Positions 25,145 to 33,489 of a DNA stretch of 35,676 bases are shown here, one piece after another; the first letter of the stretch is position 1, and the number at the start of each line of letters is the position of its first letter. The notes beneath the pieces are model-generated. The model saw nothing but the letters and a program-made list of their open reading frames with translations, was not told where the DNA came from and ran no database searches. Where the stretch lies: assembly GCA_019115305.1 (NCBI GenBank), contig DXDW01000128.1, forward strand, positions 1-35,676, written 5' to 3'. Position numbers and translations under genes: made by a program. Origin of the DNA: Candidatus Anaerofilum excrementigallinarum (GTDB lineage: Bacteria > Bacillota > Clostridia > Oscillospirales > Ruminococcaceae).

Positions 25145-26296
25145 ATGAAATGTAAACTTGACCCCCAGACCCTGCGCTACCAGGCGCCGCTGCTGGTCTG
25201 CATCCTCACCATCCTGCTTCTGCTGGCGCTGCCCACCGGCTTTGAGGGAGCTCTGCTCTACCAGGAGGCCGAGCGCTGCACCGCCCGGGTGGTGTCCTGC
25301 GACGATTCCGCCATTGTGGACACCGGCCTGGTGCGCTCCGGCGAGCAGCGCTGCCAGCTGGAGATCCTGGACGGCCGCTTTGACGGCCAGAGCGCCACCG
25401 GCGTGAACATGCTCAACGGCTCTTTGGAGCAGGACAAGCTGTTTGCCCCCGGCGACACCGCCCAGGTGGTGGTGAGCTTTGACAGCGAAGGGACCATCAC
25501 CAACGTCACCATGACCGACCACTACCGCCTGGGCTGGGAGGCCGTGATGGCCGCGGGCTTTGCCCTGTTTCTGGTACTGTTTGCCGGCCGCACCGGTCTG
25601 CGGGCCATTGCCTCCTTTGTGCTCACGGTGCTGGTGCTCTGGAAGATCCTGGTCCCCCTCTACCTCCGGAGCTGCAACCCCATCTGGGTGGGCCTGGCGG
25701 TGACCCTGCTGCTGACCATCCTCATCATCGCCTTGGTCTACGGCTTCGACACCCGCTGTCTTTCGGCGGTGTCGGGTGCTTTTCTGGGCATCGGGGTCAC
25801 CTGTCTGCTGGGAATGCTGTTCACCGATCTGTTCCGCATCCACGGGGCGGTGATGGCCTATTCCGAAAGCCTGCTCTACTCCGGCTACCAGGACCTCAAC
25901 CTCACCCGCATCTACATGGCCTCCATCTTCATCGGGGCCTCGGGGGCGGTGATGGACCTGGCGGTGGACATCACCTCGGCGGTAAACGAGGTGGTGGAAA
26001 AGCGCCCCGACATCGGCTGGAAAGAGGCGGTGGGTTCGGGGCTCAATGTGGGCCGGGCGGCCATGGGCACCATGACCACCACCTTGCTGCTGGCCTATTC
26101 GGGCGGGTATATCGCCCTGCTCATGGTGTTTATGGCTCAGGGCACCCCCATTGACCACATCCTCAACTACAAGTATGTGGCCGCCGAGATCCTGGACACG
26201 GTGGTGGGGTCCTTCGGGCTGGTGACCGTGGCTCCTTTCACGGCCCTCACGGCGGGATTTCTGCTCACCCGCCGCCGCAAAAAGAGCAGCGTATAA
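25145..26296 (+). CDS. YibE/F family multipass membrane protein
   Basis: This is a 383-residue integral membrane protein of the YibE/F-like family. One N-terminal helix is followed by an extracytoplasmic domain of about 100 residues (OB-like, with FAPGDTAQVVVSFDSEG). About seven to eight further helices follow. The conserved block FIGASGAVMDLAVDITSAVNEV, then GRAAMGTMTTTLLLAYSGG, is diagnostic. The function of the family is not established; an export or ion-transport role has been guessed. The ATG at 25145 with AGGAG upstream is chosen. The longer ORF in the track runs over the previous gene in another frame. Confidence 0.88.
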   Translation: MKCKLDPQTLRYQAPLLVCILTILLLLALPTGFEGALLYQEAERCTARVVSCDDSAIVDTGLVRSGEQRCQLEILDGRFDGQSATGVNMLNGSLEQDKLFAPGDTAQVVVSFDSEGTITNVTMTDHYRLGWEAVMAAGFALFLVLFAGRTGLRAIASFVLTVLVLWKILVPLYLRSCNPIWVGLAVTLLLTILIIALVYGFDTRCLSAVSGAFLGIGVTCLLGMLFTDLFRIHGAVMAYSESLLYSGYQDLNLTRIYMASIFIGASGAVMDLAVDITSAVNEVVEKRPDIGWKEAVGSGLNVGRAAMGTMTTTLLLAYSGGYIALLMVFMAQGTPIDHILNYKYVAAEILDTVVGSFGLVTVAPFTALTAGFLLTRRRKKSSV

Positions 26297-26311
26297 GCGT
26301 TCTGTTTTTGC

Positions 26312-26346
26312 TCCGTCCGGCCCCGTCCGCCGGGCGGAATTTTTTT
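26312..26346 (+). terminator. Rho-independent terminator of YibE/F
   Basis: The stem TCCGTCCGGC/GCCGGGCGGA, with one wobble, is followed by a run of seven T. It lies 15 nt past the stop codon. The stretch 26347-26473 is AT-rich with no gene. Confidence 0.85.
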
Positions 26347-26473
26347 CCTTTGCTGCCAATTTGTTAACAATTTGTCTTTATTTACCGCAAAAACCGGGTC
26401 AAAAAGTCGGGATTTTTACATTTTTTCACTGTTTTCTCCAGATAAACAATTGGTTTTTTGGCAATCTGGCCTC

Positions 26474-26501
26474 TTGCATTTTTCCCGGGCATGAATAAAA
26501 T
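26474..26501 (+). promoter_or_regulatory. Promoter of the activase-like gene pair
   Basis: TTGCAT (26474-26479) and TAAAAT (26496-26501) are spaced by 16 bp, about 80 nt ahead of the ATG. A second AT-rich TATAAA stretch lies closer to the gene. Confidence 0.55.
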
Positions 26502-26580
26502 GGACTATGAAGTGTTTTATAAAATTGCTATATAAATAAGTAGGCGAGATGATTTTGCCTGCTGGCAAGGAGGTTTTTGA

Positions 26581-29499
26581 ATGCGGATTGGTCTGGACAT
26601 TGGTTCCACAACCATCAAGTGCGCCGCACTGAACGATCAAGGCGAGCTGGTGTTTTCCAGCTACGAACGCCATAACAGCCACATTGCGGAAAAGGCCAGC
26701 CAGCTTTTGCAGACCCTGCAGCAGCAATTGGGATGCAAAACCGCCCAGCTGGCCATTTCTGGTTCAGCGGCCATGGGCTTTGCCGAAAACTGCGGCGTGC
26801 CCTTTGTGCAGGAGGTGTTCGCCACCCGCGTGGCCGCCCAGAAGCTGGCCCCCCAGGCCGATGTGATCATCGAGCTGGGCGGCGAGGACGCCAAGATCCT
26901 GTTTCTCACCAACGGCGTAGAGGTGCGCATGAACGGCAGCTGTGCCGGCGGCACCGGCGCCTTTATCGACCAGATGGCTACCCTGCTGGGTCTCACCCCC
27001 TCCCAGCTGGACGAGGAAGCCGCCAAAGCCGAAAAAATCTACACCATCGCCAGCCGCTGCGGCGTGTTTGCCAAGAGCGACGTGCAGCCCCTGCTGAACC
27101 AGGGCGCCCGCATCGCCGACATCTCGGCCAGCATTCTCCACGCGGTGGTCAACCAGACCATTGCCGGTCTGGCACAGGGGCGGCCCATCCAGGGCAATGT
27201 GCTGTATCTGGGCGGGCCCCTCACCTTTTTCAGCCAGCTGCGCAAGGCCTTTGACGAAACCCTGGGCCTGCCCGGCACCCAGCCGGAAAACAGCCTGTAT
27301 TTCGTGGCCATGGGCGCGGCTCTCTACGCCGACGCCGAGCTGGACCTGGAAACAGTGGCCCAGGCCATGTGCAAGGACGGGGCTCTGGGCAGCTATGCCA
27401 GCCAGCCCCCCCTGTTTGCCAATATGGAGGAGTACGAGGCCTTCCATGCCCGGCATATGCGGGCTTCGGTGCCCCGGGTAGCCTTTGGCGAGGACGTGGG
27501 CCCGGTACATATCGGCATCGACTCGGGCAGCACCACCGTCAAGATGGCGGTGATCGACCAGCAGGACAACCTGCTGTTCACCAACTACCAGCCCAACTCC
27601 GGCAACCCCATCCCCCTGCTGCGGCAGCTGCTGATGGACCTGTACCGCCGCCATCCCGGGCTGAACATCGCCAGCGTCACCACCACCGGCTACGGCGAAG
27701 CTTTGGCCAAGAGCGCCTTTGAGGCGGATTTCGGCATTGTGGAGACGGTGGCCCACTTCACCGCCGCCCAGCATTTCATGCCCGACGTGGATTTCGTCAT
27801 CGACATCGGCGGACAGGATATGAAGTGCTTCAAGGTGGAAAACGGCGCCATCAGCGATATTTTCCTCAACGAGGCCTGTTCCTCCGGCTGCGGCAGCTTT
27901 TTGCAGACCTTCGCCGAGGCTCTGGGCTACACGGTGCCGGAATTTGCCCGGCTGGCCCTTTTTGCCGACCATCCCGTGGACCTGGGCAGCCGCTGCACCG
28001 TGTTTATGAACTCCAGCGTCAAGCAGGCCCAGAAGGACGGCGCTTCCATCGAGAACATCTCGGCGGGCCTGTCCATCAGCGTGGTGAAAAACGCCCTCTA
28101 CAAGGTCATCCGGGCCTCCCGTCCCGAGGAGCTGGGCCGCAACATCGTGGTGCAGGGCGGCACCTTCTACAACGAAGCCGTGCTCCGGGCCTTTGAGCAG
28201 GAGATGGGGGTGGAGGTCATCCGTCCCGACATCGCCGGCCTCATGGGCGCCTACGGCGCCGCCCTCTACGGCAAGGCCCATTCTTTGCCCGGCACCCGCA
28301 GCCATGTCATCAGCCTGCAGGGGCTGGAGGACTTCACCCACGAGGTGAAAAACGTGGTCTGCCAGGGCTGCGGCAACCACTGCCAGCTCACCGTCAACCT
28401 GTTTGCCGGCGGCAAGCGGTACATCAGCGGCAACCGCTGTGAAAAGCCCATCACCCACCACGATTCCGACACCAAGCGGGACCTGTACGCCTACAAGCTG
28501 CAGCTTCTCCAGAGCTACCAGCCGGTGGCGGGCAAGCGGGGCAAACTGGGCATCCCCCTGGCTTTGAATATGTACGAACTGCTGCCCTTCTGGTACACCT
28601 TCTTCACCAAACTGGGCTTTGAGGTGGTCACCAGTCCCATCTCCAACCGGCAGCTGTACCTGGCCGGCCAGGCCACCATCCCCAGCGACACCGTCTGTTT
28701 CCCGGCCAAGCTGGTCCACGGCCATGTCCGCGCTTTGGTGGACGCGGGAGTGCCCACCATCTTCTACCCCTGCCTGACCTACAACCTGGACGAGCATCTG
28801 GGCGACAACCACTACAACTGCCCCGTGGTGGCCTACTACCCCGAAGTGATCGCGGCCAACTGCCGGGAACTGTCCGGCACCACCTTTATCTACGACTACC
28901 TGGGCATCCATCGCCGCAAGGACTTTGAAAAGAAGATGCCCCACATCCTGGCCAAATACTTCCCCGACATCACCCCCGCCGAGGTAAAAGCCGCCAGCGA
29001 TGCCGCCTACCAGGAATACGAGCACCATATGGCCGCTGTGCGGGCCGAGGGCGGGCGGATCATCCAGCACGCCCGGGAAAACAATATGCCCATCATTGTG
29101 CTGGCCGGCCGTCCCTACCATGTGGACCCCGAGATCAACCACGGCATCGACCGGCTGATCTGCAGCTGCGGCGCCGCCGTTGTCACCGAGGATTCGGTGA
29201 GCTGGCTGCAGGAGAAATTCCCCACCCGGGTGCTCAACCAGTGGACCTACCACTCCCGTCTCTACGCGGCGGCCAAATACGTCTGCAGCCAGCCCGACAT
29301 GGAGCTGGTGCAGCTGGTGAGCTTCGGCTGCGGCGTGGACGCCATCACCACCGACGAGACCCGCGACATTCTGCAGAACGGCGGCAAGCTGTACACCCAG
29401 ATCAAGATCGACGAGATCACCAATCTGGGCGCTGTGAACATCCGTCTGCGCAGTCTGTTTGCGGCCATCGCCGCCCGAAAGGAGGGCCGGACCCTGTGA
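26581..29499 (+). CDS. Acyl-CoA dehydratase activase-like protein (two BadF/HgdC domains + DUF2229)
   Basis: This is a 972-residue protein with three parts. Domain 1 (about 1-255) is an ASKHA ATPase of the BadF/BcrAD/HgdC type, with GLDIGSTTIK, Cys121 (GSCAGGTG) and Cys160 (SRCGVF). Domain 2 (about 310-570) repeats this with GIDSGSTTVK, Cys433 (EACSSGCG) and Cys472 (SRCTVF). In both, the two cysteines are 39 residues apart, as for Cys127 and Cys166 that hold the bridging [4Fe-4S] cluster in HgdC. From about 590 a DUF2229/HgdB-like region begins (VCQGCGNHC). The real activase drives ATP-dependent electron transfer to a 2-hydroxyacyl-CoA dehydratase; these large fused paralogues have no proven substrate. 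Its stop overlaps the next gene, which carries the remaining domain. Confidence 0.9.
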   Translation: MRIGLDIGSTTIKCAALNDQGELVFSSYERHNSHIAEKASQLLQTLQQQLGCKTAQLAISGSAAMGFAENCGVPFVQEVFATRVAAQKLAPQADVIIELGGEDAKILFLTNGVEVRMNGSCAGGTGAFIDQMATLLGLTPSQLDEEAAKAEKIYTIASRCGVFAKSDVQPLLNQGARIADISASILHAVVNQTIAGLAQGRPIQGNVLYLGGPLTFFSQLRKAFDETLGLPGTQPENSLYFVAMGAALYADAELDLETVAQAMCKDGALGSYASQPPLFANMEEYEAFHARHMRASVPRVAFGEDVGPVHIGIDSGSTTVKMAVIDQQDNLLFTNYQPNSGNPIPLLRQLLMDLYRRHPGLNIASVTTTGYGEALAKSAFEADFGIVETVAHFTAAQHFMPDVDFVIDIGGQDMKCFKVENGAISDIFLNEACSSGCGSFLQTFAEALGYTVPEFARLALFADHPVDLGSRCTVFMNSSVKQAQKDGASIENISAGLSISVVKNALYKVIRASRPEELGRNIVVQGGTFYNEAVLRAFEQEMGVEVIRPDIAGLMGAYGAALYGKAHSLPGTRSHVISLQGLEDFTHEVKNVVCQGCGNHCQLTVNLFAGGKRYISGNRCEKPITHHDSDTKRDLYAYKLQLLQSYQPVAGKRGKLGIPLALNMYELLPFWYTFFTKLGFEVVTSPISNRQLYLAGQATIPSDTVCFPAKLVHGHVRALVDAGVPTIFYPCLTYNLDEHLGDNHYNCPVVAYYPEVIAANCRELSGTTFIYDYLGIHRRKDFEKKMPHILAKYFPDITPAEVKAASDAAYQEYEHHMAAVRAEGGRIIQHARENNMPIIVLAGRPYHVDPEINHGIDRLICSCGAAVVTEDSVSWLQEKFPTRVLNQWTYHSRLYAAAKYVCSQPDMELVQLVSFGCGVDAITTDETRDILQNGGKLYTQIKIDEITNLGAVNIRLRSLFAAIAARKEGRTL

Positions 29500-30812
29500 T
29501 CGACAAAAACTATGTTCCCCCCAAATTCACCAAGGAGATGAAATCCAACTATAAGATCCTCATCCCCAACATGGCTCCCCTGCATTTTTCCCTGCTGCAG
29601 AGCATTCTGCAGGACGAGGGCTACAATGTGGAGGTGCTCCAGGACGACGGCCCCGGCATTGCCCAGGAGGGCCTGAAATACGTCCACAACGACACCTGCT
29701 ACCCCGCCCTGCTGGTCATCGGCCAGTTCATCACGGCCCTGAAAAGCGGCCGCTACGACCTGGACCACACCGCCCTGCTCATCACCCAGACCGGCGGCGG
29801 CTGCCGCGCCTCCAACTACATCCACCTGCTGCGCAAGGCCCTCTACAAGGCGGGCATGGGCCAGGTGCCTGTGGCCAGCCTGAACTTCAGCGGTCTGGAA
29901 AAAGACAGCGGTTTTTCCCTGACTTTGCCCCTGCTGCACAAGGTGCTGGCGGCGGTGCTGTACGGCGACATGCTCATGTGTCTGCGCAACCAGACTGCCC
30001 CCTATGTGGTGCAGCCCGGCGCCGCCGACGCCCTGACCAAAACCTGGATCGACCGGCTCAACGGCCAGTTCCACCAGGGCCAGGGCGTTTCCCGCAAGCA
30101 GCGGAAAGACAACTTTGAAGCCATCGCTGCCGACTTTGCGGCTCTGGAGCTCAACCGGGTGCCTCGGGTCAAGGTGGGCGTGGTCGGCGAGATCTACGTC
30201 AAATACTCCCCCCTGGGCAACAACCATCTGGAGGAATTTCTGGCCTCCGAGGGCTGCGAGGTCAACCTGCCGGGCCTGCTGGGCTTTGTGCAGTACTGCG
30301 TGGCCAACACCAGCGAAACGGTGCGCCTTTACGGCGGCAGCCCCATTGAGGCCTGGGCGGCCGACGCCATCCTGAAATACCTGGACGGCGCCGAGCAGCA
30401 GTTTGGCGATGCCATCCGCCGCCATGGTCTGCGGGCTCCCACCCCCTTCCTGGAGATGAAAAAGCTGGCCGCCGGCATCATCAGCTACGGCAACAAGATG
30501 GGCGAAGGCTGGCTGCTCACCGCCGAGATGGCCGAGCTGATCACCACCGGCTTTGAAAATATCGTCTGCACCCAGCCCTTTGGTTGTCTGCCCAACCACA
30601 TTTCGGGCAAAGGTATGATCAACAAGCTGCGGGCCATCTATCCCCAGGCCAACATCACCCCCATCGACTACGACCCCAGCGCCACCCGGGTAAACCAGGA
30701 AAACCGCATCAAACTGATGTTGGCGGTAGCCCGGGAACGGCTGGACAACCGGGAGCAGGCCCCCGCGGCCCATTCCTTCACCCAGCCGCCCCACGCCGAC
30801 ATCCACGCCTAA
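29496..30812 (+). CDS. 2-hydroxyacyl-CoA dehydratase-like subunit (COG3581-type), partner of the activase
   Basis: This 438-residue protein matches the C-terminal third of the ~1,400-residue activase-related proteins common in Clostridia; here it is a separate gene. Cysteine motifs suited to iron-sulfur binding are HNDTCYPA, TQTGGGCRASNY and CTQPFGCLPNH. The start is GTG 29496, which overlaps the previous stop as GTGA and has GGAGG upstream. The product then opens with the YVPPKFTKEMK sequence. The ~85 extra codons in the track are out-of-frame reading of gene one. Coupling implies one-to-one production of the two chains. An enzymatic role in radical dehydration is inferred from the family only. 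Confidence 0.85.
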   Translation: MIDKNYVPPKFTKEMKSNYKILIPNMAPLHFSLLQSILQDEGYNVEVLQDDGPGIAQEGLKYVHNDTCYPALLVIGQFITALKSGRYDLDHTALLITQTGGGCRASNYIHLLRKALYKAGMGQVPVASLNFSGLEKDSGFSLTLPLLHKVLAAVLYGDMLMCLRNQTAPYVVQPGAADALTKTWIDRLNGQFHQGQGVSRKQRKDNFEAIAADFAALELNRVPRVKVGVVGEIYVKYSPLGNNHLEEFLASEGCEVNLPGLLGFVQYCVANTSETVRLYGGSPIEAWAADAILKYLDGAEQQFGDAIRRHGLRAPTPFLEMKKLAAGIISYGNKMGEGWLLTAEMAELITTGFENIVCTQPFGCLPNHISGKGMINKLRAIYPQANITPIDYDPSATRVNQENRIKLMLAVARERLDNREQAPAAHSFTQPPHADIHA

Positions 30813-30872
30813 AAGCCGGGCGGGGTTCTGCCTTTGGGCCGATTCCCGCCCTTCCTTAAAAGGAGCCATTCC

Positions 30873-31292
30873 ATGAGCCTGTTTCTTGCTCTGGGGCTGA
30901 TCGCCCTCACTTTGGTGGTAGCCTATCAGGTAAACAAAAAGCAGATCGAACGCCGGCGGTCCCAGGCAGGCAACGCCCTCCAGGCCGAATACCGCACCGA
31001 TCTGCCCATCGACGACTGCATGGACCTGCTGCGCAATCCCACCGGAGACGAGATCTTCGCCTACACCTGCACCCGCCAGCGGGACGGCAGCTTCCTGCTG
31101 CATTTCACTTTGCACAATCCCACCGGCCAGCCTCTGGACACAGTGTATACCCTGCGGCTGGACCCCGGGCGGCAGACCGTCATTACCCTGGATTTTGTGC
31201 GGGAGACCTTCGGCAACCCCGAACCGGTGTTCAAAGGGGATCTGCTGGACACCTTTATCTGCCAGAAGCTGTCCGCCACCCGGCAGATGTGA
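30873..31292 (+). CDS. Hypothetical protein with N-terminal membrane anchor
   Basis: This is a 139-residue protein I do not recognise. Residues 2-20 form one hydrophobic helix (LFLALGLIALTLVVAYQV), followed by basic residues (KKQIERRR). That places the C-terminal ~110 residues on the cytoplasmic side by the positive-inside rule. The soluble part is mixed alpha/beta with a strand-rich middle (GSFLLHFTLHNPTGQPL). The ATG at 30873 has AAAGGAG upstream. It lies 60 bp after the dehydratase-like gene with no terminator between, so it may be the third gene of that operon. Codon use is like its neighbours. Confidence 0.65.
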   Translation: MSLFLALGLIALTLVVAYQVNKKQIERRRSQAGNALQAEYRTDLPIDDCMDLLRNPTGDEIFAYTCTRQRDGSFLLHFTLHNPTGQPLDTVYTLRLDPGRQTVITLDFVRETFGNPEPVFKGDLLDTFICQKLSATRQM

Positions 31293-31334
31293 TCTGTTTT
31301 TCAAATTTTGCTTTTCTTTTTGCCCTCTATTTGG

Positions 31335-31340
31335 TATAAT
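31335..31340 (+). promoter_or_regulatory. -10 element of the CAU tRNA promoter
   Basis: A perfect TATAAT lies 32 nt before the mature tRNA. The -35 region is T-rich without a clear TTGACA. A GCCGGC/GCCGGC hairpin occupies the 5' leader. Confidence 0.55.
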
Positions 31341-31372
31341 AAAAAAGTACCCGCCGGCTGCGCCGGCGATAC

Positions 31373-31449
31373 GGGCCATTAGCTCAGTTGGTTAGAGCTG
31401 GCGGCTCATAACCGCTTGGTCCCGGGTTCAAGTCCTGGATGGCCCACCA
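31373..31449 (+). tRNA. tRNA with CAU anticodon (elongator Met, or Ile2)
   Basis: A 77-nt cloverleaf with encoded CCA. The acceptor is GGGCCAT/ATGGCCC, the anticodon stem GGCGG/CCGCT has loop CTCATAA, and the T-loop is TTCAAGT. The anticodon is CAT. It is not the initiator type because the first acceptor pair is G-C. Elongator tRNA-Met and the lysidine-modified tRNA-Ile2 cannot be told apart with certainty by eye. Confidence 0.9.
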
Positions 31450-31482
31450 AAGGAAAGACGAACACTCGTCTTTCCTTTTTTG
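31450..31482 (+). terminator. CAU tRNA terminator
   Basis: A perfect 12-bp stem, AAGGAAAGACGA with its complement, has an ACAC loop and runs directly into TTTTTT. It begins right after the tRNA CCA. Confidence 0.93.
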
Positions 31483-31499
31483 TTGCGCTTTTTTGCCTT

Positions 31500-31581
31500 T
31501 GCCTTATCCGTACAGGGCGGTTTTCCCGCTCCAAGTGAATCGCCTGTCCGGCCCCCAGCGCGTTCGCCCGGGGGCTTTTTT
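31500..31581 (+). ncRNA. Possible small RNA or second terminator
   Basis: Downstream of the tRNA terminator lies an ACAGG(G)CG/CGCCTGT stem (31512-31547). It is followed by a strong hairpin GCCCCC/GGGGGC (31551-31575) and TTTTTT. No ORF here is credible. A structured element ending in its own terminator could be a small RNA, but no promoter is visible between the two terminators, so it may only be a back-up terminator. The rest of 31582-31677 shows nothing I can assign. Confidence 0.3.
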
Positions 31582-31677
31582 GTATAATCCTTTCCTGTTG
31601 CAGCCTGTTACTAAGCGCCTCAAAAGGATCTTTGACAAGCAGTATTAGGGTCTTTGCAGTCTTGCTTTTTACCGGGC

Positions 31678-31718
31678 AAAACAAAACCCTCCCGCCGGCT
31701 TTGCAGCCAGCGGGAGGG
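31678..31718 (-). terminator. Terminator of the SipW/TasA-like operon
   Basis: A perfect stem, CCCTCCCGC/GCGGGAGGG (31687-31695 and 31710-31718), lies 33 nt beyond the last gene of the locus. On the minus strand it is followed by TTTTGTTTT. Confidence 0.85.
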
Positions 31719-31751
31719 CCCGCGAATCTTTACAGAGAAGCTATGTAGTTG

Positions 31752-32726
31752 TTATTCCTGGGTGCCGCCGCTCTTTTTCTTGCGGGTGACAAGCCAGGCA
31801 ATCAAACCGGCGATCACTGCCACGCCAGCTACGCCGCCGACCACAGCGCCCACATTCATGCCTTCACCGGCAGACTGGGGAGTCTCGTTCTCATCGATGT
31901 CCTCGCCCTCGTCGCCTTCGTCGGTGCCGGGAGCCAGAGGGGTCTCGCCCTCGTCGATGTCTTCGCCTTCATCGGTACCGGGAGTCAGCGGAGTCTCGCC
32001 TTCGTCGATCTCCTCGCCGCCCTCATCAGGGCCTACTACCACCGCGCCGCCGCCGGGCACAGCCACGTCATCATACTCGATCACGGTGCCGCCGGGCAGG
32101 TACTCGGTCACATTGTTGGTGTGAATCACCGGGGTGTAGTAGAAAATGATCTCGTTTTCACCAGCCGTGATGGTCACGGTCTGGGCGCCGCCCACAGCAT
32201 TGTATTCGGTGACAGCCACAGGATACAGGGTAAGCTGGCTGTTCAGGTTGGCCACGCCGCGCAGGGCGGGAGCCACTTCTTCACCGGTTTCCTGGTCCAG
32301 GTAACGCACCACATAGCTGCCTTCCTGGCCCTGCTGCAGCAAAGAGTACTGGGCCACGCCGCTGCCGTCGGCGGTAATGGAGGTGACACCCTCCAGACCG
32401 CTGGCCACGTTATTCACATAGTAACGGTCATCCGACAGCTGAATGTCGCTCATCTGGGGCACCACAGTACCCAGTTCGGTGCCGGATTCCACCATCACCG
32501 CCACGCCGCCGGCCTCGGTGGTCTTCACATTTTCGGCACCCAGGGTTTCGGTCAGACGGGTGGTATAGCTTTCAGCAAAGGTGCCGTGCTCACCGGGATA
32601 AAACACCACAATGTAGTTGTTTTTCTCCTCTTCGCCGTCCGCTGCAAAGGCAGGTACTGCCATCAGGCTCATCGCCATACACAGAGCCGCAGCCACTGCG
32701 CACAGCCGTTTGATGGTTCCTTTCAT
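31752..32726 (-). CDS. Membrane-anchored surface protein with MucBP-like domain and acidic repeats
   Basis: This is a 324-residue secreted protein anchored at its C-terminus. It has a signal peptide (1-28, ending PAFAA). An N-terminal region opens with IVVFYPGEHGTF, reminiscent of InlB B-repeat starts. A MucBP-like strand unit runs from YVVRYLDQETGEEV to ENEIIFYYTP. Then comes an acidic stalk with three copies of (D/E)IDEGETPL(T/A)PGTDEG-like sequence, and a final helix with RKKK tail. The stalk resembles the spacers of cell-wall proteins. It probably displays a binding or structural domain beyond the wall. AAGGAGG precedes the ATG and only 3 nt separate it from the previous stop. It is the last gene of the locus. 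Family assignment is tentative. Confidence 0.75.
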   Translation of the reverse strand: MKGTIKRLCAVAAALCMAMSLMAVPAFAADGEEEKNNYIVVFYPGEHGTFAESYTTRLTETLGAENVKTTEAGGVAVMVESGTELGTVVPQMSDIQLSDDRYYVNNVASGLEGVTSITADGSGVAQYSLLQQGQEGSYVVRYLDQETGEEVAPALRGVANLNSQLTLYPVAVTEYNAVGGAQTVTITAGENEIIFYYTPVIHTNNVTEYLPGGTVIEYDDVAVPGGGAVVVGPDEGGEEIDEGETPLTPGTDEGEDIDEGETPLAPGTDEGDEGEDIDENETPQSAGEGMNVGAVVGGVAGVAVIAGLIAWLVTRKKKSGGTQE

Positions 32727-32729
32727 GGC

Positions 32730-33461
32730 TCAGTCCTCCTTCTCTTTCTTCTTTTTCTTCCAGCTCAGGAAGACGAAGCCGCCGATGGCCACCACAGCCA
32801 CGCCGCCCAGAATCCACACCAGGCTGTTATCGCCGGTCTGTACATACCGGGTCTGGGTGACTACCTCGGGAGGCAGCTGCACCTGATTGACCACCGTTTC
32901 GGTGACAGGCTCCAGTTCCTCGGCAATAAACTGGAACTGGATGCTGCCCACGGCGTTCTGGTAATCGTTGTCCAGGCTGGTGCCGTCGGCCTGCAGCATC
33001 AGGGAAACGTCCACCGATTCCCCGGGCTCCAGAGTGGCCACCATCTGGTAGTTTTCACCATTGGTGCGGCCCAGGATGCTGTTCAGTTCTTCCAGCTCAC
33101 CGGTGCCGTCACCACCCAGCAGAGCGCCGGTGGCCTCGCCGGTGGCGGGATCAAAGCCGTACAGCACGCTGTCACCGCAGGTCAGGCTGACGGTATAGCC
33201 GGCGCCGGACGCGCCGTCCTGGGACAGGGTGTTCACCACGTTGGTGTCCATGTAAAAGTTGGCGATGTTTTTGCTGGTGTTGGTCAAAGTGATGGTATCG
33301 GTATAGGGAACGCCGGGCAGCATGCTGCCGAAAGCATCCATACCGCCGGTGCACTCCAGAGTCTCGCCGTTATACACCACGCTGCCATTCTCCGCTGCAA
33401 AGCAGTTGATGGACAGGGCCGCTGCCAGCGCCAAAGTCAGGCCGAATATTCTCTTTTTCAT
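32730..33461 (-). CDS. Membrane-anchored surface protein of the SipW/TasA locus
   Basis: This is a 243-residue protein with a signal peptide (about 1-23, NCFAA). A beta-rich ectodomain follows, with LPGVPYTDTITLTNTSKN and ATLEPGESVDVSLMLQ. Both resemble strands of TasA/camelysin-like or DUF11-like domains, which present a 'PGD/PGE' turn. The C-terminus reads YVQTGDNS, one hydrophobic helix, then KKKKKEKED. This is the layout of a sortase signal, but the LPxTG motif is degenerate (VQTGD), so membrane retention is as likely as wall attachment. It lies 28 bp after the third TasA-like gene and 3 bp before the MucBP-like gene. It is probably a fibre-base or anchor protein by context only. Confidence 0.7.
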   Translation of the reverse strand: MKKRIFGLTLALAAALSINCFAAENGSVVYNGETLECTGGMDAFGSMLPGVPYTDTITLTNTSKNIANFYMDTNVVNTLSQDGASGAGYTVSLTCGDSVLYGFDPATGEATGALLGGDGTGELEELNSILGRTNGENYQMVATLEPGESVDVSLMLQADGTSLDNDYQNAVGSIQFQFIAEELEPVTETVVNQVQLPPEVVTQTRYVQTGDNSLVWILGGVAVVAIGGFVFLSWKKKKKEKED

Positions 33462-33489
33462 GCTTTTTCACCTGTCTTTCTGTCGCTGC

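Noticed and set aside
26764-29253. 829-codon minus-strand ORF
   Set aside because: It is the antisense shadow of the activase-like gene.
29262-31379. 705-codon minus-strand ORF
   Set aside because: It is antisense to the COG3581-type gene and the small membrane protein; no family features.
31406-31684. 92-codon minus-strand ORF ending GHPGLEPGTKRL
   Set aside because: This peptide is the well-known artefact of reading a tRNA gene backwards.
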